In this document: in pieces, positions 8,330 to 15,233 of the stretch
Layout of the letters: each line of letters opens with the position of its first letter
Position numbering within the stretch: position 1 is the stretch's first letter
Assembly (NCBI RefSeq): GCF_014649795.1
Contig: NZ_BMTS01000015.1
Span: 124,001-188,000, forward strand
Length of the DNA stretch: 64,000 bases
Direction of reading: 5' to 3'
From: Streptomyces melanogenes
Lineage (GTDB): Bacteria; Actinomycetota; Actinomycetes; Streptomycetales; Streptomycetaceae
Program-made: the position numbers and the translations under genes
The notes under the pieces: model-generated
Databases searched by the model: none
Told to the model about the DNA's origin: nothing
What the model saw: only the letters and a program-made list of their open reading frames with translations

Positions 8330-8985
8330 ACAGCAGCGACGCCAAGCCGGGCCGGGGCCGCCGGGTCGTCCTGTGGCGGCACGGCCAGACCGCGTGGAAC
8401 CTGGAGCGCCGCTTCCAGGGCTCCACGGACATCGAGCTGACCGAGGCCGGTCTCGGCCAGGCGCGCCGCGCGGCGCGCCTGCTGGCGGCCCTGAAGCCGG
8501 ACGCGATCGTCGCCTCCGACCTCAAGCGGGCCGCCGCGACCGCCGACGAACTGGCCGCGGTCGCCGGGCTGCCCGTGACCCACGACTCGGCCCTGCGGGA
8601 GACGTACGCGGGCGCCTGGCAGGGCCTGACCCACGAGGAGATCGTGGAGCGCTACGGCGAGCAGTACGCGGCGTGGAAGCGCGGCGAGCCGGTGCGCCGG
8701 GGCGGCGGCGAGCTGGAGACCGAGGTGGCCGACCGGGCCGCCCCCGTGGTCCTCGCCCACGCCGACAAGCTGCCCGACGACGGCACCCTGGTCGTGGTCA
8801 GCCACGGCGGGACGATCCGTACGACCATCGGCCGTCTGCTCGGCCTGGAGGCGCACCACTGGGAGGGCCTGGGCGGGCTCTCCAACTGCTGCTGGTCCGT
8901 CCTCGGCGAGGGCGCGCGCGGCTGGCGCCTGCTGGAGCACAACGCCGGGACGCTTCCCGAGCCGGTCCTCGGCGACGACGACTGA
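8326..8985 (+). CDS. Histidine phosphatase (phosphoglycerate mutase family), apparent CTG start
   Basis: The protein is about 219 residues. The phosphohistidine motif WRHGQTAWN is near residue 17-25, the second Arg/Glu region is RETYAGAWQGL, and VVSHGG holds the second catalytic His. The frame is closed by a stop at 8317-8319, and between there and the RHG motif it has no ATG, GTG or TTG. The first in-frame ATG/GTG/TTG (GTG 8575) would remove the active site. The best start is CTG at 8326-8328, overlapping the rsfS stop and preceded by GGAGGA at 8308-8313. By position it corresponds to mycobacterial GpgP (glucosyl-3-phosphoglycerate phosphatase), but the substrate here is unproven. Confidence 0.88.
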   Translation: MNSSDAKPGRGRRVVLWRHGQTAWNLERRFQGSTDIELTEAGLGQARRAARLLAALKPDAIVASDLKRAAATADELAAVAGLPVTHDSALRETYAGAWQGLTHEEIVERYGEQYAAWKRGEPVRRGGGELETEVADRAAPVVLAHADKLPDDGTLVVVSHGGTIRTTIGRLLGLEAHHWEGLGGLSNCCWSVLGEGARGWRLLEHNAGTLPEPVLGDDD

Positions 8986-9134
8986 GGCGGCCACCGGCCG
9001 CCTGCGGTGCGGCCGCCGGGGCGTGCTCGGCGCCCGCCCGGGCGGTGCGACCACCGGATTTCACTTTCCGGCAGGTCACAGGCTAAAGTTCTTCTTGTTC
9101 GCAGCGCGGGAGCGCGGGAAACAAAGCGAACAGC

Positions 9135-9207
9135 GGGGCTATAGCTCAGTTGGTAGAGCGCCTGCATGGCATGCAGGAGGTCAGGAGTTCAATTCTCCTT
9201 AGCTCCA
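9135..9207 (+). tRNA. tRNA-Ala (GGC anticodon), first copy
   Basis: The 73-nt cloverleaf is complete: acceptor arms 9135-9141 and 9200-9206, D arm, anticodon loop ATGGCAT with anticodon GGC, variable loop AGGTC and TTCAATT T-loop. The discriminator is A, and CCA is not encoded. It reads the very common Ala codon GCC. An identical gene lies at 13531-13603. Confidence 0.97.
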
Positions 9208-9217
9208 CAGGAACGGG

Positions 9218-9247
9218 ATCCCGTCCGGTCGTCAGACCGGACGGGAT
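9218..9247 (+). terminator. Terminator of the first tRNA-Ala
   Basis: A perfect 13-bp stem (9218-9230 with 9235-9247) closes a GTCA loop 10 bp after the tRNA and is followed by TTC. It should end the tRNA transcript before the convergent XRE gene. Confidence 0.8.
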
Positions 9248-9351
9248 TTCGCGTTTCCGGGGCGCCCCGCCCCCGTACGACCCGCGGCCCGGCCCGCATG
9301 GGTGGCCGCGGGTGTGAGGCGGCCGCCCAGCCCCGTGCCCGCGCGGCCACC

Positions 9352-10221
9352 TCACGCCCAGATCTTCTCCCGCATCTCCCTCAACGTCGCCGTACGCGCG
9401 CCGCTCTCCGCGTCGTTCGGTGTGTACGTGACGATCCGGCACTCCGGCATCCCGTTGATGGACAGCGACACCGACGTCATCCGTATCTCGCCGACCGCCG
9501 GGTGCCGGAAGGTCTTCACGCGCGGTCCCGGCGGCACCACGTCGCCGGTCTTCCACAGCCGCGCGAAGTACGGGCTCGCCTCGGAGAGCTTGGCGATGAA
9601 CGACTCCCAGGCGGGCTCCCCGGCATGGCGGCCGTACTCCGAGCGCAGCGTCGCCACCATCACCGGCAGCTCCTTCTCCCGGAACAGCACCGGACAGGAC
9701 GGCTCCGGCACGGTGAACAGCGTCCACAGCACGTTGCGCACGCCCATCGAGCGGATCTCCGGGATGTCGAACAGGTCCCGGTAGGCGGGGTTGGTCGCCA
9801 GGATGTCGTAGCGCCCGTTGTAGACCACCGCCGGATGCGGGTCCAGGGCGTCGATGATGCCCTGGATCTCCGGGCCCACCTCCACCACCGCAGCCTCCCG
9901 GTCCGGCTCGCAGGGCACGTCCGCCAGGTGGTACAGGTGCTCGCGCTCGGGCTCGTCCAGACGCAGGGTGCGCGCCACCGCGTCCAGGACCTGCGGCGAG
10001 GCGTTGATCGGGCGGCCCTGCTCCAGCCAGGTGTACCAGGTCACGCCGACCCCGGAGAGCTGGGCGACCTCCTCCCGGCGCAGCCCGGGCGTGCGCCGCC
10101 GCAGGCCCGGCGGCATGCCGACGTCGGCCGGCGTGACCCGCGCGCGTCTGCTGCGCAGGAAAGCGGCGAGTTCCGGTCTCCGGCGTCCGTTCGGTGCGGC
10201 CACAGTCGTCACGTCCCCCAT
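9352..10221 (-). CDS. XRE-family regulator with MmyB-like ligand-binding domain
   Basis: The product has 289 residues. Residues 15-75 form a helix-turn-helix domain with the motif RRRTPGLRREEVAQLSGV and WYTWLEQGR, typical of the MmyB/HTH_3 group; residues 110-280 form the MmyB-like ligand-binding domain, which in relatives resembles a PAS fold. It is divergent from the MFS exporter, with 94 bp between starts, so the likely role is control of that exporter by a small ligand. The same arrangement occurs again at 58286-60703. The ligand cannot be inferred. Confidence 0.9.
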   Translation of the reverse strand: MGDVTTVAAPNGRRRPELAAFLRSRRARVTPADVGMPPGLRRRTPGLRREEVAQLSGVGVTWYTWLEQGRPINASPQVLDAVARTLRLDEPEREHLYHLADVPCEPDREAAVVEVGPEIQGIIDALDPHPAVVYNGRYDILATNPAYRDLFDIPEIRSMGVRNVLWTLFTVPEPSCPVLFREKELPVMVATLRSEYGRHAGEPAWESFIAKLSEASPYFARLWKTGDVVPPGPRVKTFRHPAVGEIRMTSVSLSINGMPECRIVTYTPNDAESGARTATLREMREKIWA

Positions 10222-10315
10222 CGTCGATCCCGTCGCCCGCTCCTGCCAGGTGCTGTCAGTACCAGCATCAGCGGGCTCTCGTTACCCGTATCCGACCGGG
10301 GTCAGGCTGGCTGCC

Positions 10316-11764
10316 ATGACCACCGCGCTCCCCACGGGCCCAAGTCCCTTACTCAGTAAAGACCGTGCCACTGACAACCGGCCCCCGCTGCTGCTCGCGA
10401 TCGTGCTCGCGGCGCAGTTCATGGCGCTCCTCGACGTCTTCATCGTCAACGTCGCCGCCCCCACCATCCGCACCGAACTGCACGCATCCGGCGCCGCGTT
10501 GCAGCTGGTCGTCGCCGGTTACACCATCGCGTACGCCGTACTGCTCATCACCGGCGCGCGCCTGGGCGACCTGCTCGGCCACCGCCGGCTCTACCTGGCC
10601 GGGCTCGCCCTCTTCACGGCCGCCTCGCTCGCCTGCGGCCTGGCTGGGACGGCCGGCCAGCTGATCGCGTTCCGGCTGGTGCAGGGCGCCGGATCGGCGC
10701 TGATGATCCCGCAGGTGCTCAGCCTCATCCAGCGCAACTTCACCGGCCAGGCACGCGTGCGTGCCCTCGGGGTCTACTCCGCCGTGCTCGCCACCGGCGC
10801 CGCCGCCGGGCAGGTCCTGGGCGGCATCCTGGTCAGCGCCGACCTCTTCGGCACCAGCTGGCGGCCGGTGTTCCTGGTCAACGTGCCCATCGGGATCGTG
10901 CTGCTGGCGCTCGGCGTGCGCCATCTGCCCCGGGAGCGGCACGAGCACCGCGGCGCGGCCCGCTGGGCGCGCGATCTGGACCTGCCCGGCCTGGTGCTGC
11001 TCGGCGCCTCCGTCTCACTGCTCACGGTGCCCCTGGTGCTCGGCCAGGAGGAGGACTGGCCGCTGTGGGCCTGGCTGTCGCTGGCGTCCAGCGCGCTGCT
11101 CTTCGCCGCGTTCTGGGCGTACGAGTCGCGGCTCGCCCGGCGCGGCGGCGCCCCGCTGATCGCCCCCAGGGTGCTGCGCCTGCCCGGCATGGGCCTCGCG
11201 GTCGTCCGGATCGCCATCGTGATGGCCCTCAACGCGGGCTTCCTGTTCACCCTCACCCTGCACATCCAGGGCGGCCTCGGCTACAGCGCGCTGCGCGCGG
11301 GACTGACCTTCGCGCCGACCGCCGTGGTCTTCGGCACGGTCGGGCTGACCTGGCGGCGCTGGCCCGCGAGCTGGCAACGGGCGCTGGTGCCGGGCGGGTT
11401 CGCGCTGACCGCGGCGTCCACCCTGGCGACCGGGCTGCTGCAGCGCGGCGGCGGTACGGGCGGGCTCGTCGTCTACGTGACGTACGCCGGTGTCGGTGCC
11501 GGACTGGCGCTGGCCTTCAGCCCCACCTTCGCGGGGGCGCTCGCGGGCGTACGGCCCGAGGACGCGGCGGACGCCAGCGGACTGCTCGCCACCGTGAACC
11601 AGCTGGGCCAGCTGATCGGCGTCGCCGCCTTCGGCACGCTCTTCCTGAACCGGCTCACCACGGGGGCGCACACCTCCGGCGGCGCGCTCTGGGCGTGCTC
11701 TCTGGCGCTGTCCGGAACGGCCCTCGTGGGGGCGCTGACGGGTCTCCTATCACGACGTCGCTGA
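10316..11764 (+). CDS. MFS drug exporter, DHA2 (14-TM) type, with an early TTA codon
   Basis: The protein is 482 residues from ATG 10316. It begins with a short polar leader, then membrane segments with the MFS motifs LLDVFIVNVAAPTI (motif C/D1 of DHA2 pumps), GARLGDLLGHRRLY (motif A) and RLVQGAGSALMIPQ. The length and about 14 hydrophobic segments fit proton-driven drug exporters. Codon 12 (10349-10351) is TTA, the only one I found in the gene, which places production under the bldA tRNA. The frame runs upstream to 9854, but that part is antisense to the regulator and is rejected. Divergent XRE gene as likely regulator; substrate unknown. Confidence 0.92.
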   Translation: MTTALPTGPSPLLSKDRATDNRPPLLLAIVLAAQFMALLDVFIVNVAAPTIRTELHASGAALQLVVAGYTIAYAVLLITGARLGDLLGHRRLYLAGLALFTAASLACGLAGTAGQLIAFRLVQGAGSALMIPQVLSLIQRNFTGQARVRALGVYSAVLATGAAAGQVLGGILVSADLFGTSWRPVFLVNVPIGIVLLALGVRHLPRERHEHRGAARWARDLDLPGLVLLGASVSLLTVPLVLGQEEDWPLWAWLSLASSALLFAAFWAYESRLARRGGAPLIAPRVLRLPGMGLAVVRIAIVMALNAGFLFTLTLHIQGGLGYSALRAGLTFAPTAVVFGTVGLTWRRWPASWQRALVPGGFALTAASTLATGLLQRGGGTGGLVVYVTYAGVGAGLALAFSPTFAGALAGVRPEDAADASGLLATVNQLGQLIGVAAFGTLFLNRLTTGAHTSGGALWACSLALSGTALVGALTGLLSRRR

Positions 11765-11836
11765 CCCTCTTGCGCGACCATGGCAGAATCGTGACGGCCG
11801 GAGGGGGACGACGGACCGAACGGGAGGGAGACCGCG

Positions 11837-11998
11837 ATGCCTGCGAGCCGCGACGACATCCCGGACCTGTCCGGTGCGCCGCGGACAGCGACCCGGATCA
11901 GCTGTCCTTCCTGCGGTTCCTCCCGTGTCGCGCAGATGCTCGGCGACAGCGGCGGCGTCTCCTACGTGTGCACGGCCTGCGGCCACAGCTGGAGCTGA
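11837..11998 (+). CDS. Small zinc-ribbon protein (53 aa)
   Basis: ATG 11837 follows GGGAGGGAG at good spacing and opens a 53-codon frame ending at TGA 11996-11998. Two CxxC knuckles (CPSC and CTAC-GH) spaced 19 residues apart predict a single zinc ribbon, similar to transcription-factor or RNA-binding ribbons. Only one base separates its stop from the next ATG, so the two small genes are translationally linked. I do not know a named family. Confidence 0.75.
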   Translation: MPASRDDIPDLSGAPRTATRISCPSCGSSRVAQMLGDSGGVSYVCTACGHSWS

Positions 11999-11999
11999 G

Positions 12000-12233
12000 A
12001 TGGGTGCACACAGGCGGAAGTGCGACTGGTGCGGCAGCGGTACGCCGATCGTCCGGGACATGGAACCGGTCAACGCCGACTACCAGTACTGGTGCGAGGA
12101 GTGCGCGCGGGCGCTGATCATAAAAGGCGACCCCATCGAGACCTACCGGGAGCTGGAAGGGGAGCCGATCTACGGCCGCCTCCTGGAGGCGCACTGCACC
12201 CTCAAGAGGTTCTACTCGTTCGCCACGGCCTGA
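12000..12233 (+). CDS. Small Cys-rich protein, putative zinc binder (77 aa)
   Basis: The ATG at 12000 lies one base after the stop of the 53-residue zinc-ribbon gene, with GGAG at 11991-11994 as ribosome site. CDWC near the N-terminus and CEEC about 20 residues later form a likely zinc site; the second half is helical and charged, and ends RFYSFATA. The last 32 bp overlap the 3' end of the opposing glycosyltransferase gene. I do not recognise a family. The pair may act together, for example as a small nucleic-acid-binding module, but this is only inferred from adjacency. Confidence 0.75.
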   Translation: MGAHRRKCDWCGSGTPIVRDMEPVNADYQYWCEECARALIIKGDPIETYRELEGEPIYGRLLEAHCTLKRFYSFATA

Positions 12234-13413
12234 GCGGCGGCCTGAGCGCCACCGTGGCCACGAAGGCGGCCCCGGCCAGCGGATAGAGCGCCGAGAGCGC
12301 CATCTGCAGCCCGTTCTGGGCCAGTTCCGGCCGGTCCGCGCCGTGTGGCACCCACCACAGGGCGTACGAGCCGAAGACCAGGGCGGCGACGGCCGCGCGG
12401 ACCCGGTGGGCCCCGAGCAGCACGAGCCCCGGAACGCACCACACCCAGTGGTGCGACCAGGAGACCGGGCTCACCAGGAGCGCCGTGGCCGCGCAGCACA
12501 GCACCGCCCGGGCCCGCTCCCCGCGCAGCTCCGCCCGTACCGCCGCATACAGGCCGAGCGTCGCCGTGAGGGCCGCGGCCGCCGTCCACCAGGCCCCCGG
12601 GGCGCCGGTGTGCAGCAGCCGGGCCAGCACCCCGCGCAGCGACTGGTTGGCGGTGTCCTCGGCGTGGCCGACCCGGCTCGTCTCGAACACCGTCGACGTC
12701 CAGAAGCGGCGCGAGTCGGCGGGCAGGACAAGGGCGGCCGCCAGCGTCGCCCCGGCGAACACCGCCAGCGCCGTCGCCGCCTGCCGCAGCCACGGGTTCC
12801 AGCCCGCTCCACGCGCGCGTACGAGACCGGTGAGCAGCAGGAACAGCGCGAACAGCGCGGGTGTGAGCTTCACCGCGGCCGCGAGGCCGATGCCCGCGCC
12901 CGCCCCCCGGTGACCGGCCCGCCGGGTCAGGTCCCACAGGACGGCGACCGCGAGCAGCAGATTGATCTGGCCGTAGCGCAGGGTCGTCCACACCGGCTCG
13001 CACCACACCGCGAGCGCCGCCACCCACAGCGCGGCCCCCGGCCGCTCCCGCCCCGCCAGCCGCAGCGAAAGGTGGGCGAGCGCGACAAGGAGGGCGAGGT
13101 TCGCCACCGTGGCGAGCGTGCGCATCTCGGGCACGCCCAGCAGCGTCAGCGGCGTGAACAGCAGCGCGGCGAACGGCGGGTAGGTGGTGGGCAGCCTCGC
13201 GCGCGTGGCGCGCATCTCGTACAGATCCGCCCCGGCCCGTACGGCTCCTCCCTCCGCCCGGTAGACCATCAGGTCGATCATCGACACCCCGGCGGCCCGC
13301 TGGGCGACCCAGAAGGCGGCGAACGAGAGCAGGCAGGCCGCGGCGGCGAGCGCCACGGGGCGGCGGACGGGGGTGAGACGGGCGGCGGTCTGCGCGAGCA
13401 CGTGCACGGTCAC
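12202..13413 (-). CDS. GT87-like polyprenol-phosphate-dependent glycosyltransferase (membrane)
   Basis: From GTG 13413 the product is 403 residues with about ten hydrophobic segments. Features that resemble the DUF2029/GT87 mannosyltransferase family include an early Asp (SMIDLMVYRAEG), the TYPPFAALLFTPL segment and a late SWSHHWVW motif. Relatives use polyprenyl-phosphate mannose on the outer face of the membrane. The frame continues upstream into the antisense of tRNA-Ala, which cannot be coding, so I chose the GTG after that; its ribosome site is weak. It overlaps the 77-residue gene by 32 bp tail to tail. Confidence 0.85.
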   Translation of the reverse strand: MTVHVLAQTAARLTPVRRPVALAAAACLLSFAAFWVAQRAAGVSMIDLMVYRAEGGAVRAGADLYEMRATRARLPTTYPPFAALLFTPLTLLGVPEMRTLATVANLALLVALAHLSLRLAGRERPGAALWVAALAVWCEPVWTTLRYGQINLLLAVAVLWDLTRRAGHRGAGAGIGLAAAVKLTPALFALFLLLTGLVRARGAGWNPWLRQAATALAVFAGATLAAALVLPADSRRFWTSTVFETSRVGHAEDTANQSLRGVLARLLHTGAPGAWWTAAAALTATLGLYAAVRAELRGERARAVLCCAATALLVSPVSWSHHWVWCVPGLVLLGAHRVRAAVAALVFGSYALWWVPHGADRPELAQNGLQMALSALYPLAGAAFVATVALRPPLRPWRTSRTS

Positions 13414-13530
13414 GAAAGGGGACGTTACCGGCCCTGTCCGTACAGAACGGCAATCGATTTGGTGGAGTGCCGGGGGGACCGTGTAATGTTCTCGATGTCG
13501 CCGGGGGAAACCGGGCGGCGAACAAAGCAA

Positions 13531-13603
13531 GGGGCTATAGCTCAGTTGGTAGAGCGCCTGCATGGCATGCAGGAGGTCAGGAGTTCAATTCTCCTTAGCT
13601 CCA
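13531..13603 (+). tRNA. tRNA-Ala (GGC anticodon), second copy
   Basis: This gene is identical over all 73 nt to the one at 9135-9207, and the three following bases (CAG) also match; the upstream flanks share only AAAGC-like remnants. The two direct copies are 4.4 kb apart and enclose the XRE/MFS pair, the small Cys-rich genes and the glycosyltransferase. Confidence 0.97.
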
Positions 13604-13608
13604 CAGTA

Positions 13609-13645
13609 AAGAAGGCGGCCACCCGGATCGGGTGGCCGCCTTCTT
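13609..13645. terminator. Bidirectional terminator between tRNA-Ala and the NuoF-like gene
   Basis: A perfect 17-bp stem (13609-13625 with 13629-13645) closes a GAT loop. One side ends in TTCTTG and the other side, read in reverse, in CTTTAC, so it can act for both convergent units. Confidence 0.85.
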
Positions 13646-13664
13646 GCCGTTACGGCTCAGCGGG

Positions 13665-15233
13665 TCAACCGCGGCCGCTGCCCAGGGCCTTGCGGGCCGG
13701 GGCGGTGAGCGCGGGCAGCTCGGCGGGCGCCCCCTCGATCCGCAGCGCCAGCGCGGGGCACCGGCGCACCGCCCGCTGCGCACGCCCCCGCAGATGCATC
13801 GGGACGGTCGCGTCGGCCACCGCCGGGTAGCCGTCGGCGCCCAGCCGGATCAGCTCCGGGATGAGGTCCGCGCACAGCCCGTGCCCCTCGCACAGCGTCC
13901 AGTCGACCAGCACCTTCTCACCGCTGGGGATGCCCTCCTCCTGGTAGCCGTCGCCCGGCAGCGGCAGCAGGCCCAGCGTGGGGCGGCCGCAGCCACCACC
14001 CAGGACGTGCGCCGCCAGATCGTCGGTGAACGCGTTGACGGTGGACGTCAGGAAGCGGGCCGAGCCGTCCGGGTGCTTGCAGGCGCCGCGCCCCTTGACG
14101 GCGCCCGTCACCTCGCGCAGCGCCTCCAGGGCGGCCGGGCCGCCGCCGTTCATGACGTCCGCGAGACCGCCCGCCGCGGCCGGCAGACCGAGCCGGCACG
14201 GGCCGCACTGGCCCGACGTCTCGGCCGCCAGCCAGTTGGCGATCCGCAGCGCCTCGCCCAGCGGACACGTCTCCGGCCCGATCGGCAGGATCGCGCCCGC
14301 GCCGAGCGCGCCGCCCAGCGCGGCCAGCGACTGCCGCGAGATCACGGCGTCGTGCGCGGCCGCCGCGTCCAGCCAGCTCCCGTGGTAGCCGCCGGTCAGC
14401 ACGCCCTGGGGCACCGGCGGCGCCCCGGCCAGCTGGAGCACGTACCGCAGCGGCACGCCCGTCGGCACCTCCACCACCATCGGGCGGGCCACCGCCCCGG
14501 AGAGCGTCAGCAGGACCGTGCCGGGCTCGGTGGGCAGCCCGGAGTGGCTGTATCTGCGCGGGCCGACCCGGGCGGCCACCGCGAGCTGCGCGTACGTCTC
14601 CGCGTTGGACAGCAGCGTCGGCGCGCCCCCGATGCCGGTGTCCGAGGCACGCACCTTGCGGCCCGGCGGCATCGCCGGGCCGCCGCCCGCCGCCCGGATC
14701 ACGGACGAGGCCTCGCCGGAGACCATCCGCTCCGGAGTGCGCACCACGCGCGCGCGGAGCGCGGGCCCGCGCCGGTCGGCCAGGCCCCGCTCGGCGAAGG
14801 CCGCGCGGATCGAGGCCTCCGTGGAGTCCCGGGTGACGGCGACGACCAGGGTGCGGGCGCCGAGGGCCTCAGCGGCCAGCAGAGCGCCGTCCAGGACCAG
14901 ATGGGGTGCCCGGTTCACCAGGACCGTGTCCTTCCGGCAGGCGGGCTCTCCCTCGCTCGCGTTGACCACCACGACCGGGCGCACCCCCCGGCGTATCGCG
15001 GACTTGGCGACCGCCCGCAGCTTGCGGGCGAACGGGAACCCGGCGCCGCCGCGCCCGTTGAGCGAGATGTCCTCGGCGAGCTGGGCCAGCTGCTCGCCGG
15101 GCACCGGCTCCAGCGGGCCGTGCACCTTCAGGTGCATGTCGAGGCCGAGGCGCTCGACGAGGTCGAACCCCGCGGTCAGTTGCGGGAGTCCGACGACCCG
15201 CACCTCGGGGACGTCGGGCAGTGGCGCGTTCAC
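13665..15233 (-). CDS. NuoF-like flavoprotein fused to a C-terminal ferredoxin domain
   Basis: The protein is 522 residues. Residues 45-330 carry the complex I 51-kDa signatures: GRGGAGFPFARKL (60-72, FMN site), NASEGEP (91-97) and a SLBB region. The iron-sulfur motif at 338-347 reads ETSGQCGPCR, so the first of the usual three clustered cysteines is Ser340; Cys343, Cys346 and Cys385 remain. Residues 440-500 form a ferredoxin with Cys448, Cys454 and Cys492, the three-cysteine pattern of [3Fe-4S] actinobacterial ferredoxins. GTG start overlaps the stop of the cytochrome b gene (GTGA). It likely passes electrons between a pyridine nucleotide or other donor and that membrane cytochrome. No complex I genes are near. 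Confidence 0.88.
   Translation of the reverse strand: MNAPLPDVPEVRVVGLPQLTAGFDLVERLGLDMHLKVHGPLEPVPGEQLAQLAEDISLNGRGGAGFPFARKLRAVAKSAIRRGVRPVVVVNASEGEPACRKDTVLVNRAPHLVLDGALLAAEALGARTLVVAVTRDSTEASIRAAFAERGLADRRGPALRARVVRTPERMVSGEASSVIRAAGGGPAMPPGRKVRASDTGIGGAPTLLSNAETYAQLAVAARVGPRRYSHSGLPTEPGTVLLTLSGAVARPMVVEVPTGVPLRYVLQLAGAPPVPQGVLTGGYHGSWLDAAAAHDAVISRQSLAALGGALGAGAILPIGPETCPLGEALRIANWLAAETSGQCGPCRLGLPAAAGGLADVMNGGGPAALEALREVTGAVKGRGACKHPDGSARFLTSTVNAFTDDLAAHVLGGGCGRPTLGLLPLPGDGYQEEGIPSGEKVLVDWTLCEGHGLCADLIPELIRLGADGYPAVADATVPMHLRGRAQRAVRRCPALALRIEGAPAELPALTAPARKALGSGRG

Noticed and set aside
9854..10315. N-terminal extension of the first MFS exporter
   Set aside because: Antisense to the XRE gene; the ATG at 10316 immediately precedes normal DHA2 sequence.
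13414..13563. N-terminal extension of the GT87-like gene into the tRNA
   Set aside because: The frame would be translated from antisense tRNA-Ala; a GTG at 13413 gives a normal protein.
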